Positions 1 through 10,741 of a DNA stretch of 64,000 bases are shown piece after piece. The position numbers and the translations under genes were made by a program. Source of the DNA: Heracleum sosnowskyi (lineage: Eukaryota; Streptophyta; Magnoliopsida; Apiales; Apiaceae); assembly GCA_030848705.1 (NCBI GenBank), contig CM061244.1:51315190-51379189 (forward strand), written 5' to 3'. Below the pieces are notes generated by a model. The model had not been told where the DNA came from, did no database searches, and was given only the letters and a program-made list of their open reading frames with translations. Position 1 is the stretch's first letter, and each line of letters starts with the position of its first letter.

Positions 1-114
1 CTCTCGTACAGGTACACCCCCTTTTCCTCTCGTTTTTCATACTTTAGTACTCTCTCTCCCTCTCTCTTTGTTTTTTAATTGTCCTACCTTCCGTCATCAC
101 TAGTATTCTACGCC

Positions 115-2361
115 ATGTCTGTTCCATCCAATTCGTCTGAGGCCACCGTTAGTCAAGATCCTCACATAAACTTATCGGTGGATCAAACTCTCGATCCCCT
201 TTTCGATTTGAATCATTTAGATCTTCCTGATGCCGAAACTGGCTCGGGGTTTAGTTTTTCTGAGGACGAGGGGAGAGAAGAGACTCACGAGTCACCTCCT
301 TTGAGTCCCGGTACTGTAACTGAGCGCGAGAGGCTGGTTGCGGAAGCCCTCGCCTCTGGTCATCTAGAATTTAATGATAACGCTAGTCTTAACATGTCCA
401 GTATTTACTCAAATCCCTCGCTGCGAGTGGATATAGATAAGAATTGGGTCGACCTGTCTGTGGGGGGCTATCGCTGTGAGATCCCCAACCCCGACGACCG
501 GATATGGGTTATGCCTGAATATGGGATGCATGGCATACCTTTAATCCATTTCGATTATGGGTTGCGTCTTCCTTTGCATCCCTTTTTCTTGTGTATGTGC
601 GAGGCTATTGGGTGTGGGGTGGCCCAAATGACCCCGAATGCCATCGCGCAGATAAGCGGCTTCATAGCTCGCTGTGCCGAGGTCAATAGGTTGCCGTCCT
701 TGAATTTGTTCTTTTCTATTTACAGTATTCATTATACCCGTGGTCAGATTTATTTTTATAAGAGGGCTGGGGTTCGTCTTGTTAATGTGAAGTCATCGAA
801 CCATGGCTGGCATGGTCGATGGTTGTTCTGGTATGGGAAGGATCTGGAATTCGTGCCATCTTGCCGAGCTGTGCCTAAGGAGACCATTGACCTTTTAAAT
901 GGTCTTAGTAAATACGACGCCGTCTTTCTGAGGACTTTCTTAGGGTCTTGGTCGCCCTATGACTGGTCGCAGTTAAAGGATGAGCCGTTTTTAGGGGGTC
1001 ACAACCGTAAGGCACTTTAGTTGTGAGTTAACTTTTATTATCTTTGTCTTCTAGGCTTATTACTAACCTTACTCTCTTTGTGCCGTGGTGTTTCAGTTTC
1101 AGGTCAATCTCTGAGGCAAGTGCTAGACGGAGGCTTAAAGGAAGAAATAGATAAGGCATTGGAGTTACTTGCTAAGAGGCCTCGTTCTCAAACGTCGCGG
1201 GGTAACCAGGAGTCGAATCATGGTGGGGGTGGCTCTGGAACAGGTGTCGGTCGAACCATGCCCTTGGGGTCTGTGCCGATCGTGGAAATCAACGAGGATG
1301 CCAGCGTAGATCAGGGCACGAGTACTGAACTGGTGCCCCGCGACCGCAAGAGGGCGCGCGTCGATGTGGGAAACGATGTCGCTGAGAAGGTCACTGTTAG
1401 GCGAGGGCAGGAGTTGTTGAAGCCTGGAGTCACAAAGTCGATAACGTTTACCGGACTGCGAGGTGGTGAACGACCTGCCATTTTGCAACCCGAAGCCGCC
1501 GTGGAACCAGCTCGCTTCGAGGTTCAGCCTTTCGAACGGTGGACGGCGGGCCCGCACGTGCCACTACGGGTATGTTTCGTTTGAGTTTTATTGTATTATC
1601 TTATGATCCAGTCGTATTGTTATGTTGATCATATCCCCCATTTGGCAGGTTTTTGAAGCTTTCAACCTGCCTCAGGATTTTAGTTCCTACGTGGACCGCT
1701 CTCGGACTGATGTCGCTGATCGGTGCCTGACGCGCGCAGGGCGGGTATCTTTTTGTTTTCCTTGCAACTTTAATACGTTTTATTTATTACTTTGTCGTGA
1801 TATCGTGATCATCGTACTCCTTCACCTTGATTTTAGTTCCTTGCCGACATGAAGCATATCGTCCAAGAGTATCGGGCTGATGTGGACGGTCAATGGCGAT
1901 CTGAGTCCCTGCGTGAGATGGCCGTGATAAAAGAGCAGCGAGCTGCAGCAGAAAAGCGAGCTTCTGACGCTGAGGTACGTGTGTAGGAGCTATCTACTGA
2001 GTTTGAAAAATTAAAGATGGACAATGGTGAGGCTATCCGGACGATTGAAAAGCTCACCGAAGAGCTGGAAGGAGGGAAGAAACTCCTTGAACCGAACCAA
2101 AAAGAGAGAGATGAGGTGAGTGTCAACCTTGACCGCTGCCGAGGTGAGCGGGACGTCCTTGCAAAAGAGGTCAGTCTTTTGAAAGCCGAGGTGGAGAAGG
2201 GCGTGATGGAGATTGCCAATGGTCTTGAGGCTGGGTACGAACGTTGCTATTCCCGGGCCGTCACAGCCGGGATAGATATGGCAGGTCACTCATTTGACGA
2301 TTTCTGTGCTGACCTAGCTCGGCCGACGAGGGAGGCGGAGCCTGGGGAAGTGTCCAAGTGA
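115..2361 (+). pseudogene. Antisense spliced gene of Tat copy 1 (Transposase_28-like, one nonsense codon)
   Basis: Four exons with the same boundaries as copy 2: 115-1006, 1097-1569, 1649-1744 and 1837-2361. All three introns (90, 79 and 92 bp) are GT-AG and keep the frame. Exon 1 encodes about 297 residues resembling the plant 'putative gypsy type transposon' family (Transposase_28), with a WVMPEYGMHGIPLIHFDYGL core. Exon 2 is basic and Gly/Ser rich. Exon 4 encodes a long coiled coil. The only disabling change I see is an in-frame TAG at 1984-1986, where copy 2 has AAA (Lys), which would remove most of the coiled coil. The start is the first ATG at 115; an upstream TTG at 79 in the same frame is unlikely to be used. 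Function is unknown. Confidence 0.75.
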
Positions 2362-2737
2362 AGGTGGGGAATGCCCCATAAATTTGTATTTCTTACTTTA
2401 GTGGTCATATTTTGTTAACATTTATCCACAGCGTATCATAACTAGATGTGTTTTGTTGGGATTTTTATGTTGTGCTCGTGTCCAGTTATAAAAATGCTGG
2501 TTTAAACCTGTTTTGGTTATGTCCTTTGTTCGTTGTTACTTTACCCACTTGATAGTTTATAATAGTATAACATGTTAGGCTTGTGGTGATTTGATACTTG
2601 ACATGAATATCATGGCGTTTGTGTATCACGTGGATACTTAAATATAAATGCTGAAAGTTCGAGAGGACATGTCTTTAACTAGACTTGTTTCGAAAATAAC
2701 TTAATAAAAAGCAGTAACCATGCCAATTGTCCCTTGT
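2362..2737. other. Spacer between antisense gene and integrase, copy 1
   Basis: 376 bp between the convergent 3' ends of the antisense gene and the integrase frame. It is AT-rich, aligns with 16316-16731 of copy 2 and has no open frame. Convergent transcripts from the two strands would end or overlap here. Confidence 0.6.
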
Positions 2738-3769
2738 TCATGGGAAAAATCTCTTCAGGTGAATTGCATTCCATGCATTCTTCACTGGCACACCGTCGAG
2801 TTGGACGAGCTCGTAGGTACCTGGTCTCAAAATTTTAGAAATCTTGTATGGGCCTTCCCAAGGTGCCTTCAACTTCCCTGTAACAGCCGGCTGAGATGAG
2901 GCTGACTCCCTTAACACGAGATCGTTGATCTGAAAGTTTTTGGTTTTTACCTTTTTGTCAAAATACTTAGCTGTAGCCTTCTGATGACGCATTGTGGCCA
3001 AGTGGGCCTCTTCTCGAACCTCTTCCAGTAGGTCCTTGTCGAGGCGCAGTCCGTCCAATGAGGTGGCAGGGTCGAAGAGGTCGACCCTAGGTGACTGGAG
3101 ATTTGTTTCCAGTGGAATAACGGCATCTGTGTCGTATGCTAGCCTGAATGGAGTGTCGCCTGTGGAAGTCCTTGGAGTAGTTCGGTAAGACCAGAGGACA
3201 TTGGGGAGTTCGTCGGCCCATGAGCGAGGTTGTTCTTGGAGTCGTTTCTTGAGTCCTTGTAGGATGATTCTGTTAGTGACTTCCACCTGGCCATTAGCCT
3301 GAGGGTACGCTACCGAGGCTTTGGAGTGCTTGATCTTGAGATCTCGCAGCATGGTTTCGAACTTGTCACCGACGAACTGGGTACCATTGTCGGTTACTAC
3401 CGTCCTCGGGATTCCAAACCGAAATACGATGAACTCCATGAAAAATTCGATCATTTCTTTCTCTCGAATGCGGGCCAGCGGCTTAGCTTCCACCCATTTC
3501 GTGGCATAATCGATAGCAACGACTAGATATTGGAATTGGCCCTTAACTTTTGGGAGAGGTCCCACAATGTCGATTCCCCACTGGAAAAAAGGACAAGGAC
3601 AGAGAATTGGTGTCATCGTCTTCGAAGGGGCGTGGCTGACAGTACTATAGAGTTGGCACGGAACACAGCTCTTGACGTAGGTCTCACAGTCTTTCCTCAT
3701 GGTGGGCCAATACAGGCCCTGTCGAATGATTTTAAGTGCTAAGTTCTTGCCCCCCCATGTGTTCTCCAC
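2738..3769 (-). CDS. Integrase domain of Tat copy 1 (frameshifted from pol)
   Basis: A 343-residue frame with the Cys pair of the integrase zinc finger (CVPC, residues 35-38) and a catalytic core with Asp67 (WGID), Asp127 (TDNG) and Glu163 (QVEV). It inserts element cDNA into host DNA. It continues the upstream pol frame but is shifted out of phase by one extra base in a C-run at 3750-3756 (7 C; copy 2 has CCTCCC). The finger's His part is therefore in the neighbouring frame. The apparent ATG (3769) is an artefact of the frameshift. It ends normally at a TGA (2740-2738). Catalytic residues are intact. Confidence 0.9.
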   Translation of the reverse strand: MENTWGGKNLALKIIRQGLYWPTMRKDCETYVKSCVPCQLYSTVSHAPSKTMTPILCPCPFFQWGIDIVGPLPKVKGQFQYLVVAIDYATKWVEAKPLARIREKEMIEFFMEFIVFRFGIPRTVVTDNGTQFVGDKFETMLRDLKIKHSKASVAYPQANGQVEVTNRIILQGLKKRLQEQPRSWADELPNVLWSYRTTPRTSTGDTPFRLAYDTDAVIPLETNLQSPRVDLFDPATSLDGLRLDKDLLEEVREEAHLATMRHQKATAKYFDKKVKTKNFQINDLVLRESASSQPAVTGKLKAPWEGPYKISKILRPGTYELVQLDGVPVKNAWNAIHLKRFFP

Positions 3770-6700
3770 ATATTCCTGTGTGAGTTTCGAGGATGGCGAG
3801 CTGGGACTCGGCGGGACCTAGGCAGCGAAGTAGCGGTTCTGTCAGTGCCCGCCTGTAGAGCTTTGAATCCAGGATGCAATAATTGCGGGCTTTGAACATT
3901 ATCGAGCGAGCTTCTTTCTTGTCATCTGGGAGTTGGTTGTTGACTATGTAGTTTAAAAATGTGGTGGGCCAGTCCGGAGAAGTACTGATTTCACTTACTG
4001 GAAGTTCATGAATCGTTGGAATGGACAGCTCTTCGACATACACAGGGTGAGAGTTGGTCGGGATGTTTGATGAAGCCAATTTGGATAACGCATCGGCCCA
4101 CTGGTTTTCCAGTCGGTCGACGTTTGTAATTGTCCACGACATGAAGCTCGCCAATAAGGATTGGGTTTTTTCCAAGTAGGATGCCATTCTGTCATTGTGA
4201 GTTTTGAATTCGCCTTTGATCTGTTTGACCACTAACTGGGAGTCGCTGAAGATATCGATGATTTTAGCTGCCAGGTCACTCGCGAGCCTAAGGCCTGCTA
4301 TCAGGGCCTCGTATTCTGACTCATTATTGGTTGCCTTGAATGAGAATTTGACTACTTGTTGAACTTGAAAACCTTCAGGGCTGATCAAGATGACCCCTGC
4401 CCCACTAGTTTCAATGGTGGATGAGCCATCGACGTAAAGTGACCAGGGGCATGAGGATAGGGGCTTTACCGCCCTTGAAGGGTTTTCTTTCTGGGAGAAT
4501 TGGCATTCAACAACGAAATCTGACAGTGCCTGGGCTTTCATTGATGTCTGAGGCTTGTACTCGAGATAGAATTGACCTAGCTCGACAGTCCACGCGGCGA
4601 GGCGACCAGTCATGTCGGGTTTATGTAGTATTCTTTTTAGGGGTAAATTGGTCATGACATGAACCTCGCGACCTTGAAAGTAATGTCGTAACTTCCTACT
4701 CGCGATGACGAGAGCAAAGACCAGCTTTTTGATTTGTGGGTATCGCGTTTCCGCGTCCCGAAGTGTATGGCTGACATAATATACTGGTGACTCTGTTCCT
4801 TCTTTGAATTTTACCAAAACGGCGGCGATGTTGACATCAGTGGCGGCGAGATAGATTCGCAAGGGCTCGCAACCGACCGCATGGGTCAGTACGGGGGGAG
4901 AGGTTAAGAACTTTTTAAGCTCGGACAGCGCCTCGTGGCACTTGTCATTCCAATCAATCTGTGACGTTTTAGCTGTCTCTTTGATTACCTGAAAGAAGGG
5001 TGCACAGCGTTTAGATGATTGGGGGATAAATCGTCTCAGAGCGGCGACACAGCCCGTTAAGACTTGAACTTCCTTCAGGGTGGAGGGGCTTTTAATGTCC
5101 ATGATGGCCTTGATTTGAGAGGGATCTGCTTCGATTCCTCGCTGAGTGATCAAGAAGCCGAGGAACTTGCCAGTGGTGAGAACGAACGAGCATTTTGCTG
5201 GATTGAGTCGCATACTGTGGAGGCGAATTGTCTGAAAAGTTTCTCGCAAATCGTCGATGTGGTTTGCAGCTTTCTGAGACTTGGTGATCATGTCATCGAC
5301 ATAGACCTGCATATTTTGACCGATTTGCGAAGAAAATATAGAATCCATCATTTGCTGGAACGTCGCTCCCGCGTTAATAAGCCCGAAGGGCATGTTTTTG
5401 TAAGCAAAGACGCCTCTATGCGTGATGAAAGCGGTTTTTTCCCAATCTTGGCTATCCATTTTTATCTGATTATAGCCTGAGAATGCGTCCATGAACGACA
5501 AGAGCTCGTGGCCCGCAGTAGCGTCGATCAACTGGTCGATATTAGGTAGTGGGTAAAAGTCCTTAGGGCATGCCCGATTGAGGTCAGAGTAGTCGACGCA
5601 CATGCACCATTTACCGTTGCTCTTTTTCACCAGCACCGCATTGGTGAGCCAAGTGGGGAATTGTACTGGTTCAATGAATCCGGCCGCGAGCAAGCGATCA
5701 AGCTCGGCGTCGATTGCCTGTTTCTTGTCCTCTGAAAAAACACGCTTCTTTTGTTTAACAGGTCGGATTTTTGGATCGAGATGTAGTGAGTGGCGAGCTA
5801 TGACCTCTGGGATCCCGGGCATATCGCTGGGGTCCCAGGTGCAGATGTCGGAGAATTCGCGGACGAGATCGACAATTTTTTGTCTTAGGGGGTCCTGGAG
5901 TTCTTTCCCAATTTTGACTTTTTTCTCCGAATTTCCCAGCACGAGTTCTATATCATCTGTATCCTCCATAGGTATACAAGCTAAGGTCGTGGGAACCTCA
6001 ATGGCGTCGTTTGGGTCGATTTCTATCACCTGATTAATGGAGGAGTCGTCGCCAGCTTTATGTCGTGGGATCACGGCGGATAAGTAGCACTGTCTAGCTG
6101 CGACCTGATCGCCTATGACCTCTCCTACACCGAAGTCTGTGGGGAACTTCATTTTGAGGTGGGGAATCGACGTGATTGCCTTGAGGGAGGCCAATGTGGT
6201 ACGACCGAGGATGGCATTGTAGCTTGACGTCGCATTAACAACGTGGAATTTAACCATTTGCCACGTTTGGCATGGAGACACTCCAAACATGACGGGTAGG
6301 TCGATAGTACCCACCACCTTGACTTCATTCCCTGTGAACCCATATAAAGGGATATTGACATTTTCCAGCTTGCGATCTCCGAGGTCCATTCGTGAATATG
6401 CATGGTGGTAGAGGATATCAACTGAACTACCGTTGTCGATTAGGATCTTTTTCACCGTGTTCGTGCATACTTTGGCGGTGATAACCAGGGCGTCTTGATG
6501 GGCTTCGATTAGCTCTGACGGGTAGTCGTCATCTGAAAAGGAGATAGTCGGCGTTGGGTTGTGTCTTGGCTTCTTTGGGGCCTCTGGGTTGATAGAAAAC
6601 ACCTCACGGGAGTATGACTTTTTGGAGTTATTAGATGTGCCCCCGGCGGAGTGTCCCCCTGCGATGACGTCAATGACTCTGTCGAGGTCATGGTTACGCG

Positions 6701-7160
6701 AGGTGGGGTGACTGTTATCATCAATGAAATGGACGAGTTGTCCTCGGCGAATTTTGCCTTCGATGAACGAGCTTAGTTGGAAACAGGATTCTGTTGTGTG
6801 ACCGGTATCTTCATGGTACTCGCAATATCGGGAGCTTGGAGGTCGTCCTGGCTTCATTGGCCTTGGAGGACGGTAATCAGGTTCTGTTTTAAGAATTGCG
6901 AGTATAGTGGCCTTATCGGCATTGAGCTTGGTGAATTCCTTTTCACTGCGATCCTGTGGCTTCCATGATCTATCTACTTTGTCGCTTCTCTCCGTTTTGT
7001 CTGGCAATGGAGTTCGGTGATCATGGGAGCGGGGTTGGGAGTCATATCCACGCCTTGCATTATTTTGCGGAGATCGTCGTCGTGGACTTCGACTTCTTTC
7101 CCGTTTTTGAGAAAATCGACGGGGAGACTGAATGCTCCCCACGGCTTCTTGTAATGTCAT
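3732..7160 (-). CDS. Pol polyprotein of Tat copy 1: gag tail, protease, RT, RNase H, second RNase H
   Basis: 1,142 residues without a stop. Order: Arg/Ser-rich gag tail; zinc knuckle CX2HX4HX4C at 113-126; aspartic protease with IDNGSS at 241-246 (DNG instead of the usual DS/TG); RT about 505-675 with DAFSGY near 558 and YVDD at 620-623; gypsy RNase H about 765-880; second, archaeal-type RNase H about 906-1030 (Asp911, Glu948, Asp973, Asp1023 visible). The integrase finger begins at the C-terminus before the frame breaks at the C-run 3750-3756. The ATG at 7160 is internal to the polyprotein: a TAG about 50 bp upstream separates this frame from gag. Apart from its two flanking lesions it looks recently active. 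Confidence 0.93.
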   Translation of the reverse strand: MTLQEAVGSIQSPRRFSQKRERSRSPRRRSPQNNARRGYDSQPRSHDHRTPLPDKTERSDKVDRSWKPQDRSEKEFTKLNADKATILAILKTEPDYRPPRPMKPGRPPSSRYCEYHEDTGHTTESCFQLSSFIEGKIRRGQLVHFIDDNSHPTSRNHDLDRVIDVIAGGHSAGGTSNNSKKSYSREVFSINPEAPKKPRHNPTPTISFSDDDYPSELIEAHQDALVITAKVCTNTVKKILIDNGSSVDILYHHAYSRMDLGDRKLENVNIPLYGFTGNEVKVVGTIDLPVMFGVSPCQTWQMVKFHVVNATSSYNAILGRTTLASLKAITSIPHLKMKFPTDFGVGEVIGDQVAARQCYLSAVIPRHKAGDDSSINQVIEIDPNDAIEVPTTLACIPMEDTDDIELVLGNSEKKVKIGKELQDPLRQKIVDLVREFSDICTWDPSDMPGIPEVIARHSLHLDPKIRPVKQKKRVFSEDKKQAIDAELDRLLAAGFIEPVQFPTWLTNAVLVKKSNGKWCMCVDYSDLNRACPKDFYPLPNIDQLIDATAGHELLSFMDAFSGYNQIKMDSQDWEKTAFITHRGVFAYKNMPFGLINAGATFQQMMDSIFSSQIGQNMQVYVDDMITKSQKAANHIDDLRETFQTIRLHSMRLNPAKCSFVLTTGKFLGFLITQRGIEADPSQIKAIMDIKSPSTLKEVQVLTGCVAALRRFIPQSSKRCAPFFQVIKETAKTSQIDWNDKCHEALSELKKFLTSPPVLTHAVGCEPLRIYLAATDVNIAAVLVKFKEGTESPVYYVSHTLRDAETRYPQIKKLVFALVIASRKLRHYFQGREVHVMTNLPLKRILHKPDMTGRLAAWTVELGQFYLEYKPQTSMKAQALSDFVVECQFSQKENPSRAVKPLSSCPWSLYVDGSSTIETSGAGVILISPEGFQVQQVVKFSFKATNNESEYEALIAGLRLASDLAAKIIDIFSDSQLVVKQIKGEFKTHNDRMASYLEKTQSLLASFMSWTITNVDRLENQWADALSKLASSNIPTNSHPVYVEELSIPTIHELPVSEISTSPDWPTTFLNYIVNNQLPDDKKEARSIMFKARNYCILDSKLYRRALTEPLLRCLGPAESQLAILETHTGICGEHMGGQELST

Positions 7161-7208
7161 TCTGTGCTCAATGATTTGAAATGCGGACTGGAGAGTGCGA
7201 GGGTTCTT

Positions 7209-8341
7209 CTAGAAGAATTCCTCTAGCAAGAGTGCATGTCGGTGTTTGTCAATGCCAGCGGCGAGATAATTGATGGCGAGCTCCTCGATTAAGTTTGGAA
7301 TGTCGGCGACCTCGGCTCGGAAGCGAGCTAAGAAGTCTCGCAAAGACTCGGAGTGTCGCTGTCGTATTGTCATCAACGATGCAGTTATCTTACCTCCTTT
7401 ATAGTTACTGGAGAAACGGCTTTGAAACTTGCTTTTCAAGGTGTGCCTGGAATCAACGGAGCGTGGTGGCAAATTACTATACCATCGTAGCGCTGTGCCC
7501 TTTAAGCATGTGGAGAAGAACTGGCATCTGGCAACTTCGGAATGGCCAAAGAAAGCCATTCGCCCGTCAAAGGTATTTAGGAACCCGATAGGGTCGCACG
7601 ACCCATCAAAGTAATCTAAAGCTGGAGTTTTCAAATTTCTGTCAATCTTGGCGATCTCGATCGATCGGGACAAGGGGCTCTCCGTGGAGACGGGTAATCC
7701 TGAATGGTTTTTTATGTAATCTTGGCACTCGGCGAGATCATTCTGCATTTTAGCGATGTCCTCTGGACGAAATGACTCGCATGAATCACTTCGCCATGAG
7801 GAATCATGTGCTGACGACGTCATGCGTCGCTTTGGAGGTGGTCGGGAGCATTGGGATTCGCTTGATATATCCTTATCGAGGTCGTAACTGTCCTCGTAAT
7901 CCTCATCCAATTGCCGATGGGGATCCTTGTTACGACGCGAGATCGTCGTCTGCTGCAATTCGCGCTGCAGACGTCGAATCTCCCTATGTTTCTCTAGGCG
8001 GGCCTCCAACAAACATTTCTGCTCCTCCAAATACGCCAGTTCATCGTCTGACCCAGCAAACTCCTCAAAACGGTGAGTCTGCACCGGTTGCTTCCTTTGT
8101 TTCCGCATCTTAAGCAAGTGCAGACGTGCGTCGCTTGTTAGCACGTTTTTGCCTGTTGGAGTCATGACCCTCAATCGTGTGTCCACGGGGGTCCAGGGGA
8201 TCCCTCATTTTGGTCATCTGTGGGGGGAAACAGCTCCCGAGGCTGCAACACGGGAGGCAGTTGTGTCCCTTCCCGACGAGGTACTGTGACCACCTCGTTT
8301 GTGTCGCCTATTTTAGAGATAAGCGGTTCGCCCTCCTCCAT
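7209..8341 (-). pseudogene. Gag of Tat copy 1 (frameshift and nonsense)
   Basis: Gag probably starts at the ATG at 8341 (MEEGEPL...). After about 50 codons the frame is lost at a G/C-rich run near 8190 and continues in another frame from VDTRLRVMTP. The main part (8186-7209) contains the conserved retrotransposon gag core: ALDYFDGSCDPIGFLNTF, ATALRWY-like and SLRDFLARFRAEV segments. A TAG near 7208 replaces GAG (Glu) of copy 2, where EEFFEKNPRTLQ reads through, so it is a point nonsense mutation and not a regulated stop. Capsid protein; packaging of element RNA in the cytoplasm is the known family role. Confidence 0.82.
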
Positions 8342-8364
8342 ATTGGTTGGATCTAAAGAAAAAA

Positions 8365-8382
8365 GAGCTCCTTCTAGCGCCA
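8365..8382 (-). other. Primer binding site of Tat copy 1
   Basis: Two bases inside the LTR the minus strand reads TGGCGCTAGAAGGAGCTC. It starts with TGG, as expected for pairing with a tRNA 3' CCA end. I did not assign the tRNA. Copy 2 has TGACGCTAGAAAGAGC at the same place, two G-to-A changes. Confidence 0.7.
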
Positions 8383-8384
8383 AA

Positions 8385-8637
8385 TGATGAATGTAAAACC
8401 GTATATGAATCAATAATCAAGCATCTCTCTTCTTATTATAAAGTGGAGTTGATACAATAATACATTCTTAGGAGGTTCTCTCCTTAGTCTCCTTTTCCAA
8501 CCCCTTCTAATGTGGGGGTTGGGGGTATTTATAGGGATAGTCTAATTGAACTTATTTCTAATTGGGCCTATTACAAAGTGGACCTATATACAAACTAATA
8601 TTTAAACCTTGTTTGAGAAGTGGGCTATGGCCCAACA
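8385..8637 (-). repeat. 5' LTR of Tat copy 1
   Basis: A 253-bp LTR bounded by TG and CA. It aligns along its length with both LTRs of copy 2 but is clearly more diverged from them than they are from each other. On the minus strand it carries a TATAAATA box at 8533-8526 that would drive gag-pol transcription. Confidence 0.88.
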
Positions 8638-8862
8638 AATACACACTGATTCATCTCACCAAGAAGACACTAGTGCCTGATCTCGTACAAGAAACATTTC
8701 TATAGTATTCTCTGTTAAATAAACATAAAAGTTAATAATTCAATTCAGTAATTAAATATATAAAAGTTAGCATGGGTTTTCCATTGTAATATATAAATTA
8801 ATAAATATGTATATCAAAGGAGCCTAGTATTAAATATCTATATCAGTAACTGGATAGTGCAG
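8638..8862. other. Upstream region of peptide-gene copy P0, exon 1 missing
   Basis: About 220 bp resembling the upstream regions of P1, P3 and P4 (the TCTGTTAAATAAAC stretch near 8711). It includes TATATAAAAG near 8757-8766 but passes directly to exon 2. No copy of the signal-peptide exon is present. Confidence 0.55.
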
Positions 8863-9106
8863 CATGCTTCAGAAGAGTCTCTTGGAGGACACCAGCATCA
8901 CTTGAAAAATCAGGTTTAATTTTAATTTCCCCAACTAATTTCCCTTAACACAACACCAATGAAGTATCCATAATTATTTCATCTAAATATTTGAACAGGA
9001 CCAAAACAAAGATTTAGAGGCAGCTGAGAGGGAGGTGATGAACCTAATGACGAAAGATTATCGCGTGCATGAAAAAACGCCAAGTAGTGAGAAGCCTAAT
9101 AAATAA
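8863..9106 (+). pseudogene. P0: secreted-peptide gene fragment, exons 2 and 3 only
   Basis: Exon 2 (8863-8913) encodes HASEESLGGHQHHLKNQ, nearly identical to P3. It ends CAG|GTTTAA, readable as a splice donor or, without splicing, as Val-stop. A candidate exon 3 follows an acceptor (GAACAG, ending 8998) and runs 8999-9106 in frame, encoding a charged segment with DLEAAEREVMNLMTKDY and a Pro/Lys-rich tail. It is the only copy where exon 3 is in frame with exon 2. Exon 1 is absent and the first 4 bp of exon 2 (GTAA in P3) are deleted. The tail starting at DY loosely resembles RGF/GLV/CLEL precursors but lacks the PPIHN ending. Confidence 0.55.
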
Positions 9107-10688
9107 GTGATTACAAAATCCCAAAAGTGTGGCCTAGCAAAAGTGTGGAAATATTGTTGAAAGAATGTGGTTATTTAATTTTGTTATATAGGTCAGAGTG
9201 CTAGACTCAGACTTCTCAACATTCTCAAAAGACCAAAAATCTTTAATTGCTTCAGAAATTATATTTGATTATATTGAAGAACAAAACAATTCTCAAGAAT
9301 AATGGGGATTAATCTTTACCCTAGAAGACACATTTCGAACTAGTCCATTGATATGAGATTACTGTTTTGAGTTTTGACTGGAGTTGGCAAAATATTCGAT
9401 GCAGAGCAGAGAGATTCAACTAACAAATGATCAAGTTTGCCTACAAAATTTGTGAAGTGGCAACTTGCTAGAAGATACACATAATGGACCTGCTCTTGTC
9501 CACCTAGTTATTAAGTCTAATTATTAGCTAAATCAATGAAATTATAGTGGTATTTTGATGTCAACGCAAGAAAATGTTGTGTTCGGAGTAAGCTGATGGT
9601 ACATTGCAGATCAGACCATTCGATATGTAATCTACATCAGCAATACCAATAAGGGGAATCTGAATTTCCAGCAAAAAAATCATTTCATTTCTCGAAAACA
9701 ACATTTGTTAGAATAGATACTCTACGGAGGAGGGTTTCCCGTTTTTCCTACTTAGGTAGTTACATGTCTGCTACAGGATCCGCCAAGCGGCCAAGGTGAT
9801 AGTTAGATCAATGTTTTCACTAAACCTTGATTCAAGTTCTGAAACATTTTCTCCAATTAAACACATTTTTTCTCCTATATCTTCGTTTGACAGTGAGGTG
9901 ACAACTGAAAACAATAAGCATGCTCACTATACTGAATCAATACAACTTGTTTTTATAGTGAGAAAGGATGTGCAGCTTGTGCTGAGCTGTCGTTCTGTTC
10001 CTTGTAACTGATTGTGCCACTTGTGCTGAGCTGTCATTCTGTTCTTGTAGTCTTGCTAGGGTGCTCTGCTGTTGAGTGAAGGACATGTGATTTATTACCT
10101 ACATCAGCTTCATTCTGTTGTGATGTGTGCTTGATGTCACATTTATCAACAATGTAATTATTTGAATGCTTTAATATGTGGTTCTATTTTCATGGATATC
10201 ACATTTATGACACAGATAACCATTTTAAGAACAATCAAGTTGTTAACTTTATCTTAATGAACTATCAAGTGTACTTATACATTGTATGTACACCATCAGT
10301 CTTCAAAGGACATGTTTAAGCAATCGATCTTCTTCTTACTTCTGAACTCACTCGCTAGCATTGTTTCAATTATTTCTTATGTTTTGAAGCCCTTTGGACA
10401 GATTAGCTCAGATAAAAAGATAGAAGCAACTTGGTAATAACTAATAACACACTAATCTTAACCAGATAGTTCACGTTCTTGTGTAATAAACATTACTATT
10501 TATGCATCTTCGTCCTACATTATTCTGTGTTAAATAAACGTAAGAGATACTAATTCAATGCAGCGCAACCACATTGTACATCTACAAATGAGTCAGCCTT
10601 ATTATGCTAGTCCCAATTGTTGAAAATCCAGCCTTTTTCTTTGCTAGGTAAGAAAAACCCAAGCTTTTCCACGGGTTAATTTGAAATC
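9107..10688. other. Non-genic spacer P0-P1 and P1 upstream region
   Basis: AT-rich DNA with no supported gene. A 71-codon frame at 9796-10011 has no recognisable feature and I do not call it. The last 300 bp resemble the upstream regions of P3 and P4 (the GTGTTAAATAAACG block near 10527). Confidence 0.5.
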
Positions 10689-10695
10689 TATAAAA
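10689..10695 (+). promoter_or_regulatory. TATA box of P1
   Basis: TATAAAA 47 bp before the P1 ATG. The same sequence precedes P3 (22992) and P4 (25565), followed by a shared CAACACT block, which supports it as the ancestral promoter. Confidence 0.6.
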
Positions 10696-10741
10696 CCAAC
10701 ACTTAGCATTCTCTGTGAAGCTTGCAAGTTTCAACTACAAA

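Larger units (their letters stand above)
1..8637 (-). mobile_element. Ty3/gypsy Tat-type LTR retrotransposon, copy 1 (3' end outside window)
   Basis: The element reads right to left: 5' LTR at 8385-8637, primer site just inside it, then gag, protease, RT, RNase H, a second RNase H and integrase. A spliced gene on the opposite strand lies between integrase and the missing 3' LTR. This domain order with a duplicated RNase H before integrase is characteristic of the Tat lineage. By alignment to copy 2 the window begins about 335 bp inside the 3' LTR. The 5 bp after the LTR (AATAC, 8638-8642) should be the target duplication but the other side is not visible. The polyprotein carries three lesions (C-run near 8190, TAG near 7208, C-run 3750-3756), so it is not autonomous as it stands. 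Confidence 0.93.

Noticed and set aside
541..732. Minus-strand 63-codon frame inside antisense exon 1
   Set aside because: Shadow of the Transposase_28-like coding sequence; no features of its own.
5064..6033. Plus-strand frames of 138-143 codons opposite pol of Tat copy 1
   Set aside because: They mirror conserved RT/protease codons on the other strand; the same shadows occur at 19051 and 19554.
7200..7215. Gag TAG of Tat copy 1 as a programmed stop
   Set aside because: Copy 2 reads GAG (Glu) at the same codon and continues in frame, so a point mutation is the simpler explanation.
9796..10011. 71-codon frame in the P0-P1 spacer
   Set aside because: Low complexity, no paralogue in the array, no promoter or family match.
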